A stretch of 64,000 nt of DNA from Agrobacterium tumefaciens. Its GTDB lineage: Bacteria; Pseudomonadota; Alphaproteobacteria; Rhizobiales; Rhizobiaceae. Location: the NCBI RefSeq assembly GCF_005221385.1, contig NZ_CP039903.1, positions 2,795,001 through 2,859,000 of the forward strand. The letters are read 5' to 3'. Below, piece after piece: positions 61,784-64,000 of this stretch; position 1 is the stretch's first letter, and each line of letters begins with the position of its first letter. Position numbers and translations under genes: made by a program. Below the pieces are notes generated by a model. It had not been told where the DNA came from. It did no database searches and worked only from the letters and a program-made list of their open reading frames with translations.

Positions 61784-62245
61784 ATGAAGTCGTTTTTCAT
61801 TGACCCTGCCGAAGCAGCCTGCGGGGCCATATTCATCGGTTTTGGCGCTTTTTTCGCCTTGCAATCCTTCGGGCTGGAGATCGGAACCGCCTTTCGCATG
61901 GGGCCGGGTTACTTCCCGCTTGTTCTGGCAATCGTGTTGATCCTGCTCGGCAGCGTCATATTCTTTCGCGCCACGCGCGTGCAGGGTGATGTCATCGGCG
62001 CCATCGCCTGGCGGGGGATTTTTTTCATCCTGCCCGCACCGATCTTTTTCGGCTTCACGGTCCGTGGATTGGGTTTCGTACCGGCACTGTTTTTCAGCGC
62101 ACTTATCGCAGCCTTCGCCTCGCACAAGATGAGCCCGCTGATGGCCGTCGTTATCTCCGCGGCCATCACGGTCTTCTCCGTTGCTGTGTTCAATTATGGT
62201 CTCGGCCTGCCATTCCAGCGCTTCGGCCCCTGGCTTAAATTTTGA
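61784..62245 (+). CDS. tctB: Tripartite tricarboxylate transporter, small membrane protein TctB
   Basis: A 153-residue protein with four predicted membrane helices (PAEAACGAIFIGFGAFFALQSFGLEIG, FPLVLAIVLILLGSVIFF, RGIFFILPAPIFFGF, LMAVVISAAITVFSVAVF). GTAFRMGPGYFPLVLA is the TctB signature. It is 10 bases before tctA. Confidence 0.9.
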   Translation: MKSFFIDPAEAACGAIFIGFGAFFALQSFGLEIGTAFRMGPGYFPLVLAIVLILLGSVIFFRATRVQGDVIGAIAWRGIFFILPAPIFFGFTVRGLGFVPALFFSALIAAFASHKMSPLMAVVISAAITVFSVAVFNYGLGLPFQRFGPWLKF

Positions 62246-62254
62246 GGCGCCCCG

Positions 62255-63760
62255 ATGGATTTGCTTGATAATCTCGCTCTTGGTTTCGTCACCGCTTCGT
62301 CGCTGGCAAACCTTTTTTTCTGCCTGATCGGCGTGTTGCTCGGCACCCTCATCGGCGTGTTGCCGGGCATCGGCGCAACGGCGACCATCGCCATGCTGCT
62401 GCCGATCACCTTTCAGCTTGAGCCCGTCTCGTCGCTGATCATGCTCGCCGGTATTTATTATGGCGCGCAATATGGCGGCTCCACCACGGCCATCCTCATC
62501 AATATGCCGGGGGAGTCCTCCTCCGCCGTGACTGCCATTGATGGTTACCAGATGGCGCGCAAGGGCAAAGCCGGCGCTGCACTTGCAATTGCCGCCATCG
62601 GCTCGTTTTTTGCGGGTACGGTTTCCACCTTCCTCGTGGCAATCTTCGCGCCGCCTCTGACGGCAATCGCGCTGGAATTCGGTGCCGCTGAATATTTCTC
62701 GCTGATGGTTGTCGGCCTTGTCTCGTCCATCGCGCTTGCCCATGGCTCCATCGTCAAGGCGCTGGCCATGGTCGTGCTCGGTCTGCTGCTCGGTCTGGTC
62801 GGTACGGATATCTACAGCGGCACGCCGCGCTTCACCCTCGGCATCCGCGAATATGCCGATGGTCTGAACTTCGTTGCGGTCGCCGTGGGCGTGTTCGGCA
62901 TTGCGGAAATCCTGCGCAATCTCGAGAATGAACGCACCCGGTCGGTGCTGATCGCCAAGGTCAGCAGCCTGATGCCGTCGAAGGAAGATTTCAAGCGTAT
63001 GATCGGCCCGGTGCTACGCGGCACGGTTATCGGCTCGGCTCTCGGCATCCTGCCGGGCGGTGGGGCAATTCTTGCGGCTTTTGCCTCCTACACGGTGGAA
63101 AAACGCGTCTCCAAGAACCCGGAAGAATTCGGGCATGGCGCGGTTGCCGGCGTTGCCGGTCCGGAATCGGCCAATAATGCCGGCGCGCAGACCTCCTTCA
63201 TCCCCCTGCTGACGCTTGGCATTCCTGCCAACCCGGTCATGGCGTTGATGATCGGTGCGATGATCATTCAGGGCATCGTGCCGGGTCCGAACGTTGCAAC
63301 CGAACAGCCGGCGCTGTTCTGGGGCATCATCGCCTCCATGTGGATCGGCAACCTGATGCTCGTCATCCTCAACCTGCCGCTGATCGGGCTGTGGGTGAAG
63401 CTCCTGACGGTGCCTTATTACGTGCTGTTCCCCATCATCATGGCCTTCTGCGCCATCGGGGTCTACAGCGTCAATTCCAACGTCTTTGATCTCTACGCCG
63501 TCGCCTTCTTCGGTTTCATCGGTTACGTGCTGGTAAAACTGCGCTGCGAGCCCGCTCCACTGCTTTTGGGCTTCGTTCTCGGGCCGCTGCTGGAGGAAAA
63601 CCTGCGTCGCGCCATGATTCTGTCGCGCGGCGATCCGACCACCTTCGTCACCCGGCCGATCAGCGCCACCCTGCTTTTCATCGCTCTGGCCGTGCTGATC
63701 GTCGTCTTCCTGCCAAGCGTGAAGAAGAAACGCGAAGAGGTTTTCGTGGAAGAAGACTGA
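62255..63760 (+). CDS. tctA: Tripartite tricarboxylate transporter, large membrane protein TctA
   Basis: A 501-residue transport subunit with about 12 helices. [24 protein letters not shown] and [20 protein letters not shown] mark the family, as does [21 protein letters not shown] and [32 protein letters not shown]. It uses the ion gradient to move the carboxylate. Terminator at 63781. Confidence 0.93.
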   Translation: MDLLDNLALGFVTASSLANLFFCLIGVLLGTLIGVLPGIGATATIAMLLPITFQLEPVSSLIMLAGIYYGAQYGGSTTAILINMPGESSSAVTAIDGYQMARKGKAGAALAIAAIGSFFAGTVSTFLVAIFAPPLTAIALEFGAAEYFSLMVVGLVSSIALAHGSIVKALAMVVLGLLLGLVGTDIYSGTPRFTLGIREYADGLNFVAVAVGVFGIAEILRNLENERTRSVLIAKVSSLMPSKEDFKRMIGPVLRGTVIGSALGILPGGGAILAAFASYTVEKRVSKNPEEFGHGAVAGVAGPESANNAGAQTSFIPLLTLGIPANPVMALMIGAMIIQGIVPGPNVATEQPALFWGIIASMWIGNLMLVILNLPLIGLWVKLLTVPYYVLFPIIMAFCAIGVYSVNSNVFDLYAVAFFGFIGYVLVKLRCEPAPLLLGFVLGPLLEENLRRAMILSRGDPTTFVTRPISATLLFIALAVLIVVFLPSVKKKREEVFVEED

Positions 63761-63780
63761 ACAATATCAAAATGTGAGAC

Positions 63781-63810
63781 GCCGGCGATGGAAACATCGC
63801 CGGCTTTTTT
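63781..63810 (+). terminator. Terminator after tctA
   Basis: Stem gccggcgatg (63781-63790) and catcgccggc (63795-63804), then tttttt. It ends the tct operon. Confidence 0.88.
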
Positions 63811-63908
63811 GTGTCTGGATCGGTTGCGACGAATTCGCTTCACGAAAGCGACATATGGTTGACTCACGCTCGTTTAAGCCCAAGGAAGGGCGGGAAAGAG
63901 AGGTCGAT

Positions 63909-64000
63909 ATGACGTCGGAAACCGAAAAACGGATCATTGCGCTCGAGGAGACGATCGCACATCAGGCAAAGACCATCGAGGAGCTGTCCGACCAGTTGAC
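63909..64000 (+). CDS. SlyX-like protein, 5' part only
   Basis: The first 30 residues of a small coiled-coil protein, MTSETEKRIIALEETIAHQ then AKTIEELSDQL, cut by the window end. SlyX proteins are about 70-75 residues and their role is unknown. The start codon follows gagaggtcgat. Confidence 0.75.
   Translation, partial: MTSETEKRIIALEETIAHQAKTIEELSDQL

Overview
The window reads as the circular chromosome of a fast-growing alphaproteobacterium of the family Rhizobiaceae, most likely the Agrobacterium tumefaciens/fabrum complex. The reasons are the rhizobial order rimP-nusA-ylxR-infB-rbfA-truB-rpsO-pnp, an frcRBCAK sugar operon, a cobalamin riboswitch ahead of nrdHIEF, anti-Shine-Dalgarno sRNAs of the alpha-r type, and short rhizobial intergenic palindromes. 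No transposase, integrase, phage gene or CRISPR array was seen. Apart from small palindromic repeats this is core chromosome.

Layout. 1-2700: 3' part of a 23S rRNA, 5S rRNA, terminator and initiator tRNA, the end of an rrn operon. 2.8-4.6 kb: recQ. 4.7-9.9 kb: a ROK repressor facing a sugar ABC importer (frcB, frcC, frcA) with a P-loop kinase (frcK). 10.0-14.4 kb: riboswitch and the class Ib ribonucleotide reductase operon nrdHIEF. 14.4-24 kb: mixed housekeeping genes (lipoprotein hydrolase, recF-moeB-acetyltransferase, 2-hydroxyacid dehydrogenase, SH3 protein, PfkB kinase, AEC carrier, RsmC-like methyltransferase). 24.2-34.4 kb: the minus-strand translation and RNA-decay cluster rimP to pnp. 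34.6-41.6 kb: MFS carrier, lytic transglycosylase, recR, a MOSC gene, ybaB, dnaX and SRP RNA. 41.6-46.2 kb: HIT protein, nudC, pheA, kdsB, membrane cytochrome c, sugar transferase. 46.5-52.6 kb: class A PBP, YbaK, an alpha-r14 sRNA, cold-shock gene, M20 dipeptidase, MarR. 52.7-57.2 kb: an alpha-r7-like sRNA, polA, a DUF1868 2H phosphoesterase, rpmF. 57.3-63.8 kb: a DctB/DctD-like two-component pair next to a tripartite tricarboxylate transporter (tctCBA). The window ends inside a slyX-like gene.

How the parts work together. The riboswitch should shut down the B12-independent reductase when cobalamin is plentiful. This makes sense if a B12-dependent reductase exists elsewhere, which cannot be seen here. 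The ROK repressor is divergent from frcB and probably controls it. The sensor/regulator pair at 57-60 kb ends directly at two helically phased palindromes ahead of tctC, which suggests enhancer-type sigma-54 control of the carboxylate transporter.

The observations most worth following are: a pair of homologous three-hairpin RNAs at 21.7 kb and 50.3 kb with compensatory stem changes and an invariant CGGAUGUAC loop; a regulator whose GAFTGA loop reads GAFPGA; MoeB and DnaX proteins that lack most of the usual zinc cysteines; and an intergenic palindrome lying in frame inside the signal peptide of a lytic transglycosylase. Function and coordinates were judged by reading only, with no database search.
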